A DNA stretch of 64,000 nt from Bergeyella cardium. GTDB lineage: Bacteria > Bacteroidota > Bacteroidia > Flavobacteriales > Weeksellaceae. Below are positions 1 through 9,909 of the stretch, piece by piece. The notes below the pieces were generated by a model. The model saw nothing but the letters and a program-made list of their open reading frames with translations, was not told the origin of the DNA and made no database searches. Both the position numbers and the translations under genes were made by a program. How positions within the stretch are numbered: the stretch's first letter is position 1; each line of letters begins with the position of its first letter. Location: assembly GCF_003614945.1 (NCBI RefSeq), contig NZ_QYCZ01000001.1:886001-950000 (forward strand), read 5' to 3'.

Positions 1-462
1 GTTCCTAATCTTCACCATCTGCTCTTCCCAGAAACTATTATTGATTTTCTTATAAACAGGATGGCAATTCTTCTGCGGAATCACCGATGCAAGAGCAATA
101 ATCCATTCCCAATTAAAAATATGCCCTGTAAGGAGGATGATGTTTCTCTTCTCATCAAGAGCCTCATAAAATACTTCCTGATTAATGTGCTGTACCCTTA
201 CCCTAAGCTCCGTTTCGCTAATGGTCATCGCTTTTAAGGTCTCCACGATATAGTCTGAGAAGTTGCGGAAGAACTGTTTTCGTATCGCTTTTATTTCGGC
301 TTCGGTCTTTTCGGGAAACGAGTTCCTCAGATTGTCTAGCACCACCTTTTTTCTATAACCGATGATATAATAATTCAGAAAAAAGATGATATCCGAAAAT
401 ACATAAAGCACTCGAAGAGGGAGTCTTGATATCAGTCGTAGAAGTATTAGGATAAGTTTCAT
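1..462 (-). CDS. Lysophospholipid/lipid A-type acyltransferase (LpxL/HtrB family), N-terminal part
   Basis: Reading leftwards from an ATG at 460-462 the frame is open for 154 codons to the window edge, so the C-terminal half lies outside. The product starts with a hydrophobic N-terminus and contains NLRNSFPEKTEAEI followed later by GHIFNWEW. The latter is the GHxxNWE/HX4D/E-like catalytic block of the LpxL/HtrB late acyltransferases, which add secondary acyl chains to lipid A at the inner membrane. Bacteroidota often carry such genes singly. The leader is A/T rich and no partner gene is visible. Family assignment is firm; the exact acceptor and acyl chain cannot be told from this fragment. 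Confidence 0.85.
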   Translation of the reverse strand, partial: MKLILILLRLISRLPLRVLYVFSDIIFFLNYYIIGYRKKVVLDNLRNSFPEKTEAEIKAIRKQFFRNFSDYIVETLKAMTISETELRVRVQHINQEVFYEALDEKRNIILLTGHIFNWEWIIALASVIPQKNCHPVYKKINNSFWEEQMVKIRN

Positions 463-546
463 TTCGGTGCAAAAGTAAAAATAATATCATCGGTTAAAAA
501 CTTTCTTTAGGGTGATTTCTTTATATTTGGCGCAAATTTTAATGAG

Positions 547-1083
547 ATGAGTATAAATATTCTTAAAACCTCAGTTGCTGCTTTCCTCCTTTTTGCAGGG
601 GCTTCTTTCTCTTTTGCACAGATTAAAGACGGGGCTAAAGACCCATCCACTTCTCAGAAACAGCAGAAATTCGATAAGCCTTACAATCCTAATGAAAATG
701 CTAAGCAGAAAATCGCAGCGCTGGTAAAGAAAGCCAAAACCGAAAACAAGAACATTCTGATTCAGGGCGGTGGCAATTGGTGTATCTGGTGCCTGAGGTT
801 TCATCAATACATACAAAACAATCCCGAGCTGAAAAAACTGGTAGATGAAAACTACCTCTACTATCATTTGAACTATTCTCGCGAGAATAAAAATGCTGAT
901 ATCTTTGCCTCCTACGGCAATCCTCAGGATAAATACGGCTTCCCTGTTTTCATTATTTTAGATAAATACGGTAAGCTAATCCACATTCAAGACAGCTCCG
1001 TACTTGAGGATGGTGCCAATAGCTACGATTTCGAGAAGGTAAAAGACTTTCTTTTGCAGTATGCTATAGGCAGTACGCGGTAG
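547..1083 (+). CDS. Secreted thioredoxin-family protein
   Basis: This 178-residue protein has a clear signal peptide (about residues 1-25, ending in FAQ) and a thioredoxin-like active site NWCIWC with cysteines 79 and 82, followed by a GFPVFIILDKYG stretch that holds the family's cis-proline. It should act in the periplasm as a disulfide reductase or isomerase, or as a thiol-based sensor; the substrate is unknown. An earlier ATG at 542 runs straight into a stop, so 547 is the start. The TAG stop lies inside the stem of a rho-independent terminator, giving the protein a C-terminus partly set by the hairpin. The gene is monocistronic. Confidence 0.85.
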   Translation: MSINILKTSVAAFLLFAGASFSFAQIKDGAKDPSTSQKQQKFDKPYNPNENAKQKIAALVKKAKTENKNILIQGGGNWCIWCLRFHQYIQNNPELKKLVDENYLYYHLNYSRENKNADIFASYGNPQDKYGFPVFIILDKYGKLIHIQDSSVLEDGANSYDFEKVKDFLLQYAIGSTR

Positions 1084-1101
1084 GCAATACTACCGCTTTT
1101 T
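1077..1101 (+). terminator. Terminator overlapping the stop codon of the thioredoxin-like gene
   Basis: Perfect 7-bp stem GCGGTAG / CTACCGC (1077-1083 and 1090-1096), loop GCAATA, then five T. The stop codon TAG is the last three bases of the left arm. Confidence 0.85.
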
Positions 1102-1412
1102 CCCCATATAATTGAGCATAAGCTCTCCCCTTAGGTGGTTTTACTAAACTGAGAAAACATCGTAGCCGGTGAGGTACCTACTCGCATGGGGAGTACTTAC
1201 ACCGTAGCTGGCGAGGTATTTTTTTCTACAAAAGTCAGATAAGCTGTGCAGAGTTTCGGAGCGGTATAATTGCTTGTCCGAGACCAAAAACACTTCAGTG
1301 GAGAATTTTAAACCTTATTTTGAGTACTAAGAGCCTCATCAGCTATGATGCTTATTATTTTTCTGTAATTTTGCAGGGTTTTTATTCCAAATAGAAGGAA
1401 TAAAGATTTTTT
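1084..1412. other. Intergenic region with a degenerate hairpin repeat element and the uvrA promoter area
   Basis: After the terminator, 1161-1220 carries a degraded, reverse-oriented copy of the GCTA-loop hairpin element seen at 29.7 kb: the pieces CGTAGCCGGTGAGGTA and ACACCGTAGCTGGCGAGG flank a TACTC...GAGTA mini-hairpin (1179-1195). A fragment GCTTGTCCGAGACC near 1273 resembles the 42-bp repeats at 52 kb. A TAATTTTG (1366-1373), matching the Bacteroidota -7 box, precedes uvrA, but no good -33 TTG is in register. Confidence 0.6.
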
Positions 1413-4220
1413 ATGAGTCAGGAAAGAGAGATAGATATCAGGAAAGAGATTTTTGTGAAGAATGCACATCTTAACAACTTAAAGAATATAGATGTGAGGA
1501 TTCCGAAGAATAAATTGGTCGTTATTACGGGCGTTTCGGGGAGTGGCAAGTCTTCATTGGCATTTGATACGGTTTATGCTGAGGGGCAGAGGCGCTATGT
1601 GGAGAGCCTTAGCTCCTACGCTCGGCAGTTTCTCGGGAAGCTGGAAAAGCCGAAGGTAGATGATATTAAGGGATTGGCTCCGTCTATCGCCATTCAGCAG
1701 AAGGTAATTTCCTCCAATCCGCGTTCTACGGTGGGTACTTCTACTGAGGTGTATGATTACCTCAAGCTCCTCTTTGCGAGGATTGGCAGAACCTACTCGC
1801 CAATTTCTGGGGAGGAAGTGAAGAAGGACAGCGTAAGCGATGTGATAGACTTCATAAAAGCCTCTCCTAAAAACACCTCTTTTCTTCTCCGCAGCCCTTT
1901 GGAGTATAGTGTTGATGGCTTTAAAGAGATGCTCAACACGCTGAAAATATCGGGATTCACCCGCTTGGAGGTTAGCGGTAATATTGCTGGGATAGAAGAT
2001 TTGGAGAGCTTTGGATTTATCCCAGAGGAGGGGATGGATATTCAGCTCGTCATCGATAGATTTACTTATGAGGAGGATGAGAGCTTCCTGCAAAGGCTTG
2101 CCGATTCGGTGCAGATGGCATTTTACGAAGGTAGGGGCTCCTGTTCATTAAAAAATACCGAGAGTGGAAGCATAAAAGAGTTTTCAAACAAGTTTGAGGC
2201 AGATGGTATCAGTTTCTTAGAGCCTAATGTGCATTTTTTCAGCTTTAATAATCCTTACGGCGCTTGCCCTACCTGCGAGGGATACGGGAAAATCATCGGT
2301 ATAGACGAAGATTTGGTGGTTCCCAACAAGATGCTTTCGGTCTTTGAAGATGCCGTAGCCCCTTGGAAAGGCGAGACAATGAGCGAGTGGAAGCGCGAGT
2401 TCATTAAGCAAGTAGCGGATTTCCCTATTCATAAGCCGTATTACCAACTAACGAAGGAGCAAAAGCACCTCCTCTGGAGAGGCAATGGCGAGAGGCGATT
2501 CCCCTGCATAGACAACCTCTTCCGAATGCTCGAAGAGAATCTTTACAAGATACAGTACCGAGTAATGCTCGCAAGATACAGAGGAAAAACCCTCTGCCAA
2601 GACTGTGGGGGGCTCAGACTGAGAAAAGAAACCGAATGGGTAAAAATTGACGGGCGAAATATACAATCGCTCATAGACCTCCCCCTCGATGAGCTCCTCC
2701 CGCTTATTAAAAACCTTAAACTTACCCCATACGAGGAGAGCGTAGCCAAGAGATTGATATACGAAATCACCTCTCGCCTTGAGTTTCTCAATAGAGTAGG
2801 GCTCGGATACCTTAGCCTCAACCGAAATTCCAATACCCTTTCGGGCGGAGAGAGCCAGAGGATAAATCTCGCAACGAGTTTGGGGAGCTCGCTCGTGGGT
2901 TCCATCTACATTCTCGATGAGCCGTCCATCGGGCTGCACTCTCGCGATACCGAAAACCTCATCGGTGTCCTCAAGCAGCTCAGAGATTTGGGAAACACAG
3001 TCATTGTCGTAGAGCACGATGAAGATGTAATGAAAGCTGCCGACTACATTATAGACATCGGTCCAGAGGCAGGATATTTGGGGGGAGAATTGGTCTTCGC
3101 AGGTGCGTTTGAGGAATTGAAAACGGCAGATACCCTCACCGCAAATTACCTCACAGGAAAGCTACAAATAAAAACTCCAGAGCTAAGGCGCGCTCCAAAA
3201 AACTTTATACAAATACGAGGCGCAAGGCAGAACAACCTTAAAAACATCAGTGTAGATATACCGCTCGAGTGCTTGGTGGTAGTCTCTGGGGTGTCGGGCT
3301 CTGGGAAATCTACCCTGATGAAAGAAGTCCTAGTAAATGATATACAGATACAGCTCGGGATGGGAGGAAAAAAAGGAGATTACGACAGCGTAGATTTCCC
3401 GAAATCCTTAGTTCAGCACATCGAGCTTATAGACCAGAACCCCATCGGTAAATCATCTCGCTCCAATCCTGTAACCTACTTAAAGGCATACGATGAGATA
3501 AGGGAGCTCTTCTCTCGGCAGAAACTGGCGAAGCATCTCAAGCTGCAGCCCAAGCACTTCTCCTTTAATGTAGATGGCGGGAGGTGTAATGAATGCAAAG
3601 GCGAAGGCGTAACCACCGTATCTATGCAGTTTATGGCAGATATAGAGCTGGTATGCGAAACTTGCCATGGAAGTAGATTCAAAAGCGAGATACTGGAAGT
3701 GAAATTTGATGAGAAAAATATTGCCGACATCCTCCATATGACGATAGATGAAGCGATAGATTTCTTTGAGAAAAACAGAGAGGCTAAAATCGTATCTAAG
3801 CTCAGACCTTTGCAAGATGTAGGTCTCGGATACTTACAGCTCGGGCAAAGCTCCTCTACGCTCTCTGGTGGTGAGGCACAGCGGATGAAGCTCGCTTCTT
3901 TTCTTGTAAAAGGAAGTGCAACTGAAAAGACCCTCTTCGTCTTTGATGAGCCTTCCACAGGGCTACACTTCCATGATATTAATAAGTTGATGAAATCCCT
4001 CCAATCCCTTATAGAGCTCGGGCATTCGGTACTCGTCATCGAGCACCAGCCCGATATTATTAAGTCCGCCGATTGGGTGATAGACATCGGGCCTGAGGCA
4101 GGAAAAAATGGCGGAGAAATCATCTTCTGTGGCACTCCTGAGGACTTGGCGACTTGCAGCCTCTCCCACACCGCAAAATATATAGCCGATAAATTATTAG
4201 TTTTAAGTAGTAAACTATAA
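1413..4220 (+). CDS. uvrA: Excinuclease ABC subunit UvrA
   Basis: A 935-residue UvrA, the damage-recognition ATPase of nucleotide excision repair, acting with UvrB and UvrC. Both ABC modules are present: Walker [10 protein letters not shown] at residues 40-48 and a second GVSGSGKST near 626-634, with signatures [12 protein letters not shown] and [12 protein letters not shown]. The C-terminal zinc module is intact (CNECKGEG...CETCHGSR). The first zinc module shows only its second CxxC pair (CPTCEGYG); where other UvrA proteins have the first pair this one reads EADGISF. The gene ends 6 bp inside the convergent downstream gene. A second UvrA paralogue elsewhere in the genome is possible but cannot be judged here. 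Confidence 0.97.
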   Translation: MSQEREIDIRKEIFVKNAHLNNLKNIDVRIPKNKLVVITGVSGSGKSSLAFDTVYAEGQRRYVESLSSYARQFLGKLEKPKVDDIKGLAPSIAIQQKVISSNPRSTVGTSTEVYDYLKLLFARIGRTYSPISGEEVKKDSVSDVIDFIKASPKNTSFLLRSPLEYSVDGFKEMLNTLKISGFTRLEVSGNIAGIEDLESFGFIPEEGMDIQLVIDRFTYEEDESFLQRLADSVQMAFYEGRGSCSLKNTESGSIKEFSNKFEADGISFLEPNVHFFSFNNPYGACPTCEGYGKIIGIDEDLVVPNKMLSVFEDAVAPWKGETMSEWKREFIKQVADFPIHKPYYQLTKEQKHLLWRGNGERRFPCIDNLFRMLEENLYKIQYRVMLARYRGKTLCQDCGGLRLRKETEWVKIDGRNIQSLIDLPLDELLPLIKNLKLTPYEESVAKRLIYEITSRLEFLNRVGLGYLSLNRNSNTLSGGESQRINLATSLGSSLVGSIYILDEPSIGLHSRDTENLIGVLKQLRDLGNTVIVVEHDEDVMKAADYIIDIGPEAGYLGGELVFAGAFEELKTADTLTANYLTGKLQIKTPELRRAPKNFIQIRGARQNNLKNISVDIPLECLVVVSGVSGSGKSTLMKEVLVNDIQIQLGMGGKKGDYDSVDFPKSLVQHIELIDQNPIGKSSRSNPVTYLKAYDEIRELFSRQKLAKHLKLQPKHFSFNVDGGRCNECKGEGVTTVSMQFMADIELVCETCHGSRFKSEILEVKFDEKNIADILHMTIDEAIDFFEKNREAKIVSKLRPLQDVGLGYLQLGQSSSTLSGGEAQRMKLASFLVKGSATEKTLFVFDEPSTGLHFHDINKLMKSLQSLIELGHSVLVIEHQPDIIKSADWVIDIGPEAGKNGGEIIFCGTPEDLATCSLSHTAKYIADKLLVLSSKL

Positions 4221-5084
4221 ATCTGTAGCAGGTATAAAGTATAGGCTTTGCTTTATTAGTTTTACAGGAACTTTAAATTTTTCTCCAGAGAGGTAGATAC
4301 CGCTGTCGTCTACGGCTATTCCTTCTATTTGACCTACGGTAAGCACTCCTCCAAGGGTATATTTTTCATTTTTCCCTTGGAAGAAGAGTCCATCAGAGTT
4401 TTCTTCAAAGATGTAAAGAAAGGCTCGCAGACTTTTGGTATAGCCTACGATATAGAGTCTTCCATTGTAGTAAGCAGCATCGGTTGCTACAAAACCGATA
4501 GGAAAGCTCTCCAATTTTTCTGCAGCTTGCTTTTCAGTATTGTTGGGATCTATGGTATAGTGGGTGGTGTTTTTGGATTTCCATTCTTTAGTAAAGATGT
4601 GCAGTTTCCCTTTATGGTAGATGATGGATTCGGCATCAAAGTCGGTATTCCTGTTATTGCGGGAAAAGTCTTCTTGCTCGGGGTAGTAAAAAGGGAGTTT
4701 TACTATAGGGGACTGCAGGGAATCGCCTTCCATCTTTATTTTGTAGATAGTGAGGTCCTGTCTTGTCCCTAAATTATTCCCAAAATCCGCCATATAGATG
4801 TGTTGTCCATCATTGGTTATTGCTTCGCAGTCTTTATTTACAATGTCTGGATGGTAGACTTTGAGTATTTTTCCTGTTTTGGGGGAGATTTTAAACAGCT
4901 CTGAACTATTCCCACTGTCATTAAAGCTAAACAGCTCTCCATTGAAAAAATCAAGCCCCGAAGTTTCTTCTAATGAATTGGGTAAATGGGCTATAAAGTA
5001 GTTTTTTAAAGGGAATTTTTTCTCGGATTGTGCAGAAAGTAGAGCCGAAATTACAAACAGAATAATAGATATGATATTTTTCAT
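4215..5084 (-). CDS. Secreted beta-propeller-like protein of unknown function
   Basis: The start at 5084 gives a 289-residue product with a typical signal peptide (about residues 1-19, ending SAQS); the frame stays open upstream but that stretch looks non-coding. The body alternates motifs such as SGLDFFNGELFSFNDSG, DCEAITNDGQHIYMADFGNN and EGIAVDDSGIYLSGE, which resemble blades of SdiA-regulated or NHL-like six-bladed propellers. It is probably exported and binds or hydrolyses an unknown ligand. Its last 6 bp overlap the end of uvrA tail to tail. No catalytic residues can be named with confidence, so the function is left open. Confidence 0.75.
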   Translation of the reverse strand: MKNIISIILFVISALLSAQSEKKFPLKNYFIAHLPNSLEETSGLDFFNGELFSFNDSGNSSELFKISPKTGKILKVYHPDIVNKDCEAITNDGQHIYMADFGNNLGTRQDLTIYKIKMEGDSLQSPIVKLPFYYPEQEDFSRNNRNTDFDAESIIYHKGKLHIFTKEWKSKNTTHYTIDPNNTEKQAAEKLESFPIGFVATDAAYYNGRLYIVGYTKSLRAFLYIFEENSDGLFFQGKNEKYTLGGVLTVGQIEGIAVDDSGIYLSGEKFKVPVKLIKQSLYFIPATDL

Positions 5085-5170
5085 CGGTTTTAGGATTAAG
5101 TCTGCAAAGATAGGCGCATTTGGGTGGAAATCCTTATCTTGCCTGCCGTAAAAAATTAAAATAATCGTTA

Positions 5171-7018
5171 ATGAAAAAACTAATCTTGGTCGCTTCGGCT
5201 TTATGTTTTGGAGGATTGCAGGCGCAGAAGTCTCCGCACTATTATCAGCAGCACGCAAAGTATAAGATGGATATAGAGGTAGATGCAGAGAACTATACCT
5301 ACACGGGGAAGCAGACGATTCAGTACACAAATAACTCCCCAGATGAGCTCTCTGTGGTTTATTTCCATCTGTATTGGAATGCTTTTAAGCCAGGCTCGAT
5401 GATGGACGAAAGGGTGAAAAGCCAAGGAAAGAACGCCGATAAGAGATTGCAGGCAAATGGAGTGTCTAGGCTTTCCCTTATCCCAAAGGAGCAGGAAGGG
5501 AGGCAGAATATTCATTGGATAAAGCAGAACGGCACACCGCTTCGCTTTGAAGTGCAGGAGACGGTGATGAAAGTCTATCTCGATAAACCGATAAAGCCCA
5601 ACACTACCACCTCGCTGAGTATGGAGTGGGAGGCTAATATCCCAATGCAAATCCGCCGCAGTGGGAGGAATAATTCCGAAGGTATCGATATGACGATGAC
5701 GCAGTGGTATCCTAAAATTGCTGAATACGATTATGACGGCTGGGCAGCGTTTGACTATATCGGTAGGGAGTTTCATTCGCCGTTTGCAGATTTTGATGTG
5801 AGCATCAGGATAGATAAGGACTATGTCATAGGTGCCGGTGGCGAGCTCATTAACCCTGATGAGGTAAAGGGCTATTCTCCTACGGCTGAAATCAAGACTG
5901 ATACATCGGGCAAGGCGGTATGGCGGTGGTCGGCAAAGAATATCCTCGATTTTGCTTGGTCAGCAGATAGAGACTACACCGTAGAGCAGTTCGATGTGTT
6001 GGACGGACCTAAAATCTACTATGTCTATCAGAAATCAGACAAAACGAAATATTGGGAGGAATCCAAACCTTATATCCAACGCTATTTCCAGATTATGAAC
6101 AACACCTTCGGCAGGTATGCTTACCCAAGCTATGCCTTTATACAAGGGGGAGATGGCGGTATGGAGTACGGTATGTGCACAATGATGCTCGGTGAAGCGC
6201 GTAGCTTGGAGGGGCTCGTAGGGCTAATGGCACACGAGGGTGCGCATTCTTGGTATCAGCAGATGGTGGCAACCAATGAGGCGATGCGCCCGTGGCTAGA
6301 CGAAGGCTTTACCAGCTACGCAGAGACCTATACGATGTATAACCTCTTCCCACCGAAAGAGCCTCAGCCCAATCCTTTCTCATCTACCCTAAATTCTTAT
6401 ATCCAATTTACCAAAACGGGGCAGGAAGCGCCAGCATCTTGGCTCGGCGATCATCACGACAGTGGCTCGGCATACAGCTACGCATCGTATGTGAAGGGCG
6501 AGCTCTACCTCGTGCAGCTCGGCTATATTATGGGTGAGAAAAACCTGTCTGCCGTGCTGAAAAATTATTTTAATGAATGGAGCCTGAAGCACCCAACCGA
6601 TAGAGATTTCTTGCACATAGCCCAGAAAACCTCTTCTATGGACTTAAAATGGTTCCACCACTACTGGATTAATACCACCAAAACGATAGATTATGCCATT
6701 AAGAATGTAAGTTATTCAAATGAGGGCACCACCATAACCCTCGAGAATAAAGGCGGGATTCCTATGCCGATAGATTTTAGTGTATTGACTAAGGATAAAA
6801 AGATACTCAACTACCACATCCCCACCAACCTTACCCGCACTTGGAAAACCAGCGATATCTATGGCAACCATACGAGCTTGGACTATTGGGCTTGGACGAA
6901 TAAGGAGTACACTTTTACTCTCCCGCTAAAAAAGTCTGAAATCTCCGTGCTCGGTATTGATTTCTCCCAAAGAATGGCCGATGTAAACCCAGAAAACAAC
7001 TTCTTAGAACTGAAATAG
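5171..7018 (+). CDS. Secreted M1-family metallopeptidase
   Basis: This 615-residue protein has a signal peptide (ending LQAQ, residue 19) and the gluzincin zinc site HEGAH (His355, Glu356, His359) with the third ligand Glu378 exactly 19 residues later, in WLDEGF. The substrate-binding GxMEN motif is altered to GGMEYG. M1 enzymes are aminopeptidases that trim N-terminal residues from peptides; this one should act in the periplasm or outer membrane for peptide scavenging. It lacks the ERAP-like C-terminal domain of long M1 enzymes and has no type IX sorting tail. The gene stands alone and is followed by a terminator. Confidence 0.93.
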   Translation: MKKLILVASALCFGGLQAQKSPHYYQQHAKYKMDIEVDAENYTYTGKQTIQYTNNSPDELSVVYFHLYWNAFKPGSMMDERVKSQGKNADKRLQANGVSRLSLIPKEQEGRQNIHWIKQNGTPLRFEVQETVMKVYLDKPIKPNTTTSLSMEWEANIPMQIRRSGRNNSEGIDMTMTQWYPKIAEYDYDGWAAFDYIGREFHSPFADFDVSIRIDKDYVIGAGGELINPDEVKGYSPTAEIKTDTSGKAVWRWSAKNILDFAWSADRDYTVEQFDVLDGPKIYYVYQKSDKTKYWEESKPYIQRYFQIMNNTFGRYAYPSYAFIQGGDGGMEYGMCTMMLGEARSLEGLVGLMAHEGAHSWYQQMVATNEAMRPWLDEGFTSYAETYTMYNLFPPKEPQPNPFSSTLNSYIQFTKTGQEAPASWLGDHHDSGSAYSYASYVKGELYLVQLGYIMGEKNLSAVLKNYFNEWSLKHPTDRDFLHIAQKTSSMDLKWFHHYWINTTKTIDYAIKNVSYSNEGTTITLENKGGIPMPIDFSVLTKDKKILNYHIPTNLTRTWKTSDIYGNHTSLDYWAWTNKEYTFTLPLKKSEISVLGIDFSQRMADVNPENNFLELK

Positions 7019-7044
7019 CTCTATTGAGTTTGCTTTTTATACTT

Positions 7045-7072
7045 ACGCCTCCTTTTGGGAGGTGTTTTTTTG
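7045..7072 (+). terminator. Terminator of the M1 peptidase gene
   Basis: Stem CGCCTCC / GGGAGGTG around a TTTTG-type loop, followed by a run of seven T. Confidence 0.75.
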
Positions 7073-7288
7073 TGGAGGGGTAGATGTTTATGGATTATAG
7101 TAGCAAAGCTAATAATAGATTTCCGATGAAAAATTTCGCTTATAATATACAAATTTTTATTAAAATATCAAGAATATTAGCAGATGACATTTATCTTGTC
7201 ATAAAACTTGTTTTGTTACTATAAATAGGCTTATCTTAGTGGCACGAAAAAGATTATTAATTATTAACTATTTAAAATTTTAAAGACT

Positions 7289-8113
7289 ATGAAAAAGTTT
7301 TATTCAATTTTGTCAGTGTTTGCTATTGGTGCAATGATGAGTGCTCAACAAATGCCAGCATTTGCAGGAGCAGACTTTGAAGACTGGTCTGCTTTTACAG
7401 GAGGGCTTAACAAGTATGGTGTAAAACATGCTGAGCAAGGAGTAGGTAGAGGTGTAGATGGTTCTGCTTCCCTACATATTAATAACTCTGATGGTAAGAA
7501 AAATGATTATGTATTTACTGCGAATGCACCGAAAGGGCTTCCTACTAAGGGAGAAGCGATTAGTTTTCAAATAAAAGGTACTTCAAATAAGTCTTTGTCC
7601 ATAATGGTACATCATGGTGGTGGTAATTCTATCTTCAATCTTGAAAGTTTAATAGATGGTTCTAAAGATGAAGTGGAAATTGAAGCATCTTCAAAAAATG
7701 GATATACAGGTACGATTGATACCCAAGGAAAATGGGTGAAAGTTAAACTTAATCTCTCTGGTATTACTGATTTGAATACGGCAGAAGGGACTCAGTTCTT
7801 TATTGTTAAATTAGGTAAGGCAGGTACTTTTGATTTAGACTTAGACAACTTCGTCCTCCATAGTACTGAGCTTAGTACAGCAGAGCATAGCTATGCAAAA
7901 GTTGATTTTATTAAGAACACAATCGTAAGAGATAACCTATTCTTCTCTACAGATTCAGAGGTGAAAATCTTTAATACTGCTGGTCAATTGGTAAAAACAG
8001 CAAAAGTAGCTAAGGACGGTGCGCTTAATCTATCTTCTCTACCAAAAGGTGTTTATATTGTAGCAGGAGTAGTAAATGGTAAATCTGTTTCTCAGAAAAT
8101 CGTTAAGGAGTAA
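7289..8113 (+). CDS. Type IX secretion cargo protein with C-terminal sorting domain
   Basis: A 274-residue exported protein. It begins with a signal peptide (MKKFYSILSVFAIGAMMSAQ) and ends with a classic type A T9SS sorting domain of about 70 residues: VKIFNTAGQLVKTAKV, then LNLSSLPKGVYIV and KIVKE. The middle looks like a beta-sandwich carbohydrate-binding or jelly-roll module (FEDWSAFTGG, DLDLDNFVLHS), as in many cell-surface glycan-binding proteins of Bacteroidota. It should cross the outer membrane by the Por/Gld machinery and be anchored or released. The ligand is unknown. A strong hairpin terminator follows. The 270 bp upstream are A/T-rich with no clear promoter box. Confidence 0.88.
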   Translation: MKKFYSILSVFAIGAMMSAQQMPAFAGADFEDWSAFTGGLNKYGVKHAEQGVGRGVDGSASLHINNSDGKKNDYVFTANAPKGLPTKGEAISFQIKGTSNKSLSIMVHHGGGNSIFNLESLIDGSKDEVEIEASSKNGYTGTIDTQGKWVKVKLNLSGITDLNTAEGTQFFIVKLGKAGTFDLDLDNFVLHSTELSTAEHSYAKVDFIKNTIVRDNLFFSTDSEVKIFNTAGQLVKTAKVAKDGALNLSSLPKGVYIVAGVVNGKSVSQKIVKE

Positions 8114-8150
8114 GTTTGATATTTCATATTTTTAGATTGTTTTGAAACTC

Positions 8151-8188
8151 GCTATCGGCTTCCTATTAGGAAGCCGATAGCTTTTTTT
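8151..8188 (+). terminator. Strong terminator between the T9SS cargo gene and rarA
   Basis: Perfect 14-bp stem GCTATCGGCTTCCT / AGGAAGCCGATAGC with a 3-nt loop, then seven T. It serves the plus-strand gene and may also stop the convergent rarA transcript. Confidence 0.9.
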
Positions 8189-9458
8189 AGTACTTATCTT
8201 TCCATTTTTTGGTGAGTTCATCTTTTATTTTCTTCTCGGTAGAGTTATTCCCTGGCTCGTAGAACCGAGTTCCAGAAATCTCTTCGGGGAGGAACTCCTG
8301 CTCGGTAAAGTTACCGTCATAGCTATGTGCATATTTATAATCCTTGCCATAGTTTAGGTCTTTCATCAGTTTGGTTGGTGCGTTTCTCAGGTGTAGGGGT
8401 ACGGGGAGGTCTCCTGTTTTCTTCACAAAGGCAAGGGCTTCGTTGATCGCCTTATAGGTAGAGTTGCTCTTAGGTGAAACTGCCAAATACACCGCTGTTT
8501 CACTCAAAATAATCCGCGCTTCGGGGTTGCCAATAACATTTATCGCCTGGAAACAGTTGTTTGCTATTATCAGCGCATTAGGATTTGCCAGCCCTATATC
8601 CTCAGATGCGAGAATCAGCATTCGCCTTGCGATAAACTTAATGTCTTCTCCACCGTTCAGCATTCTCGCGAGCCAATACACCGCTGCATTCGGGTCGCTC
8701 CCTCGTATAGACTTTATAAAAGCAGAGATAATATCATAGTGCTGCTCACCATTTTTATCATAAACCGCCATTGTTTCTTGGAGTACGCTCAAAATATCCT
8801 CAGTTTTAATCTCCCGTTTGTGGCTGTTTTTGTATTGATTTAAAACCAATTCAATAGAATTGATAAGTTTTCTCGCATCTCCCCCAGAATACTGAATAAA
8901 CGGCTGTTTATCTACGAGATTAAAGGAGGTTTGGTTGATTTCATTGAATTTTGATAAAGCAATACCTGCCACTTCTTCGAGTTTCTCATAGCTTAGGGCT
9001 TTTAGGATATAAACCTGAGAGCGGGAGAGCAGTGCAGAGACCACTTCAAAGCTCGGGTTTTCAGTGGTGGCACCAATAAGAATGAGCCACCCCTTTTCCA
9101 CAGCGTGGAGCAGGGAATCTTGCTGAGATTTATTAAATCTGTGTATCTCGTCTATGAATAAAATAGGCGATTTCCCAGAGAAAAGGTTCTGTTTTTTCGC
9201 TTGCTCAATGACTTCCCTTACTTCCTTCACACCGCTGGATACCGCCGAGAGGTTAAAAAACTTCCGCCCAGATTTTTCAGCGATAATTTCAGACAGCGTA
9301 GTCTTCCCCGTACCGGGAGGTCCCCAAAAGATAAGCGAGTTCAGTGTATTGTTCTCAATCATCTTTCGGATGGGTGCGTTTTCTCCTGTCAGATGCTCTT
9401 GTCCGAGTACATCATCGAGGTTTTTGGGGCGTAAAATCTCAGCTAATGGGGTATTCAT
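8187..9458 (-). CDS. rarA: Replication-associated recombination protein A (RarA/MgsA AAA+ ATPase)
   Basis: A 423-residue AAA+ protein homologous to E. coli RarA (MgsA) and eukaryotic WRNIP1, which remodel stalled replication forks. Walker A is GPPGTGKTT (residues 46-53), Walker B is [19 protein letters not shown], and sensor 1 is [12 protein letters not shown]. The C-terminal half carries the [19 protein letters not shown] block of the tetramerisation domain. The start sits 74 bp from the divergent yidD. A CAAAAGTA (9478-9485), the reverse complement of the -7 box TACTTTTG, lies just ahead of the gene, although no TTG is well spaced from it. Confidence 0.95.
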   Translation of the reverse strand: MNTPLAEILRPKNLDDVLGQEHLTGENAPIRKMIENNTLNSLIFWGPPGTGKTTLSEIIAEKSGRKFFNLSAVSSGVKEVREVIEQAKKQNLFSGKSPILFIDEIHRFNKSQQDSLLHAVEKGWLILIGATTENPSFEVVSALLSRSQVYILKALSYEKLEEVAGIALSKFNEINQTSFNLVDKQPFIQYSGGDARKLINSIELVLNQYKNSHKREIKTEDILSVLQETMAVYDKNGEQHYDIISAFIKSIRGSDPNAAVYWLARMLNGGEDIKFIARRMLILASEDIGLANPNALIIANNCFQAINVIGNPEARIILSETAVYLAVSPKSNSTYKAINEALAFVKKTGDLPVPLHLRNAPTKLMKDLNYGKDYKYAHSYDGNFTEQEFLPEEISGTRFYEPGNNSTEKKIKDELTKKWKDKY

Positions 9459-9491
9459 TTCGTCGGTTTAATGACTGCAAAAGTAAAGCAT

Positions 9492-9525
9492 TTGCGCCAA
9501 TATGTCATTAAATTAATTACCTTTG
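9492..9525 (+). promoter_or_regulatory. Putative yidD promoter
   Basis: TTG at 9492-9494 and TACCTTTG at 9518-9525 with a 23-base spacer, at the upper end of the range known for the Bacteroidota primary sigma factor. The yidD ATG follows within 10 bases. Confidence 0.45.
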
Positions 9526-9532
9526 CGCGGCT

Positions 9533-9796
9533 ATGAAAAAGGTTTTAAATCATATCATTCTCTTTCCTTTTCTCTTGCTGATTAAGGTATATCAGTGGGG
9601 GATTTCTCCTCTTCTGGGGCGTAACTGCCGTTATCAGCCCACCTGCTCGCACTATATGGCGGAGGCGCTTCGTACGCACGGGCTCTTCCGTGGGCTTTCT
9701 CTCGGGATTAATAGAATACTGAGGTGCCACCCTTGGGGAGGCAGTGGCTACGACCCCGTTCCGAAGAAAAAGCAGGCTACAAGCCGTAAGCAATAG
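9533..9796 (+). CDS. yidD: Membrane protein insertion efficiency factor YidD
   Basis: An 87-residue YidD protein. The amphipathic N-terminus ([21 protein letters not shown]) is followed by the diagnostic block [15 protein letters not shown] with conserved cysteines, and by [12 protein letters not shown]. YidD helps YidC insert inner-membrane proteins from the cytosolic face. In many bacteria yidD sits in the rnpA-yidC cluster; here it stands alone, divergent from rarA. The C-terminal tail [10 protein letters not shown] is lysine-rich and partly encoded by a small inverted repeat (GGCT ACA AGCC). Confidence 0.95.
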   Translation: MKKVLNHIILFPFLLLIKVYQWGISPLLGRNCRYQPTCSHYMAEALRTHGLFRGLSLGINRILRCHPWGGSGYDPVPKKKQATSRKQ

Positions 9797-9909
9797 ACTA
9801 TATGCAAGAATCACCTCAAATTCTGGTTTAAAGCGATTTTTTTTGATGAAGCTCTGAATGAATCTCCTTAAATTTAATATTCATTAGTCAAATTCTGACT
9901 ATAATTTCA

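Noticed and set aside
4215-5330. Longer form of the propeller-like protein starting at 5330
   Set aside because: The extra N-terminus lies over the start of the divergent M1 peptidase gene and would place the signal peptide internally; 5084 is a natural start.
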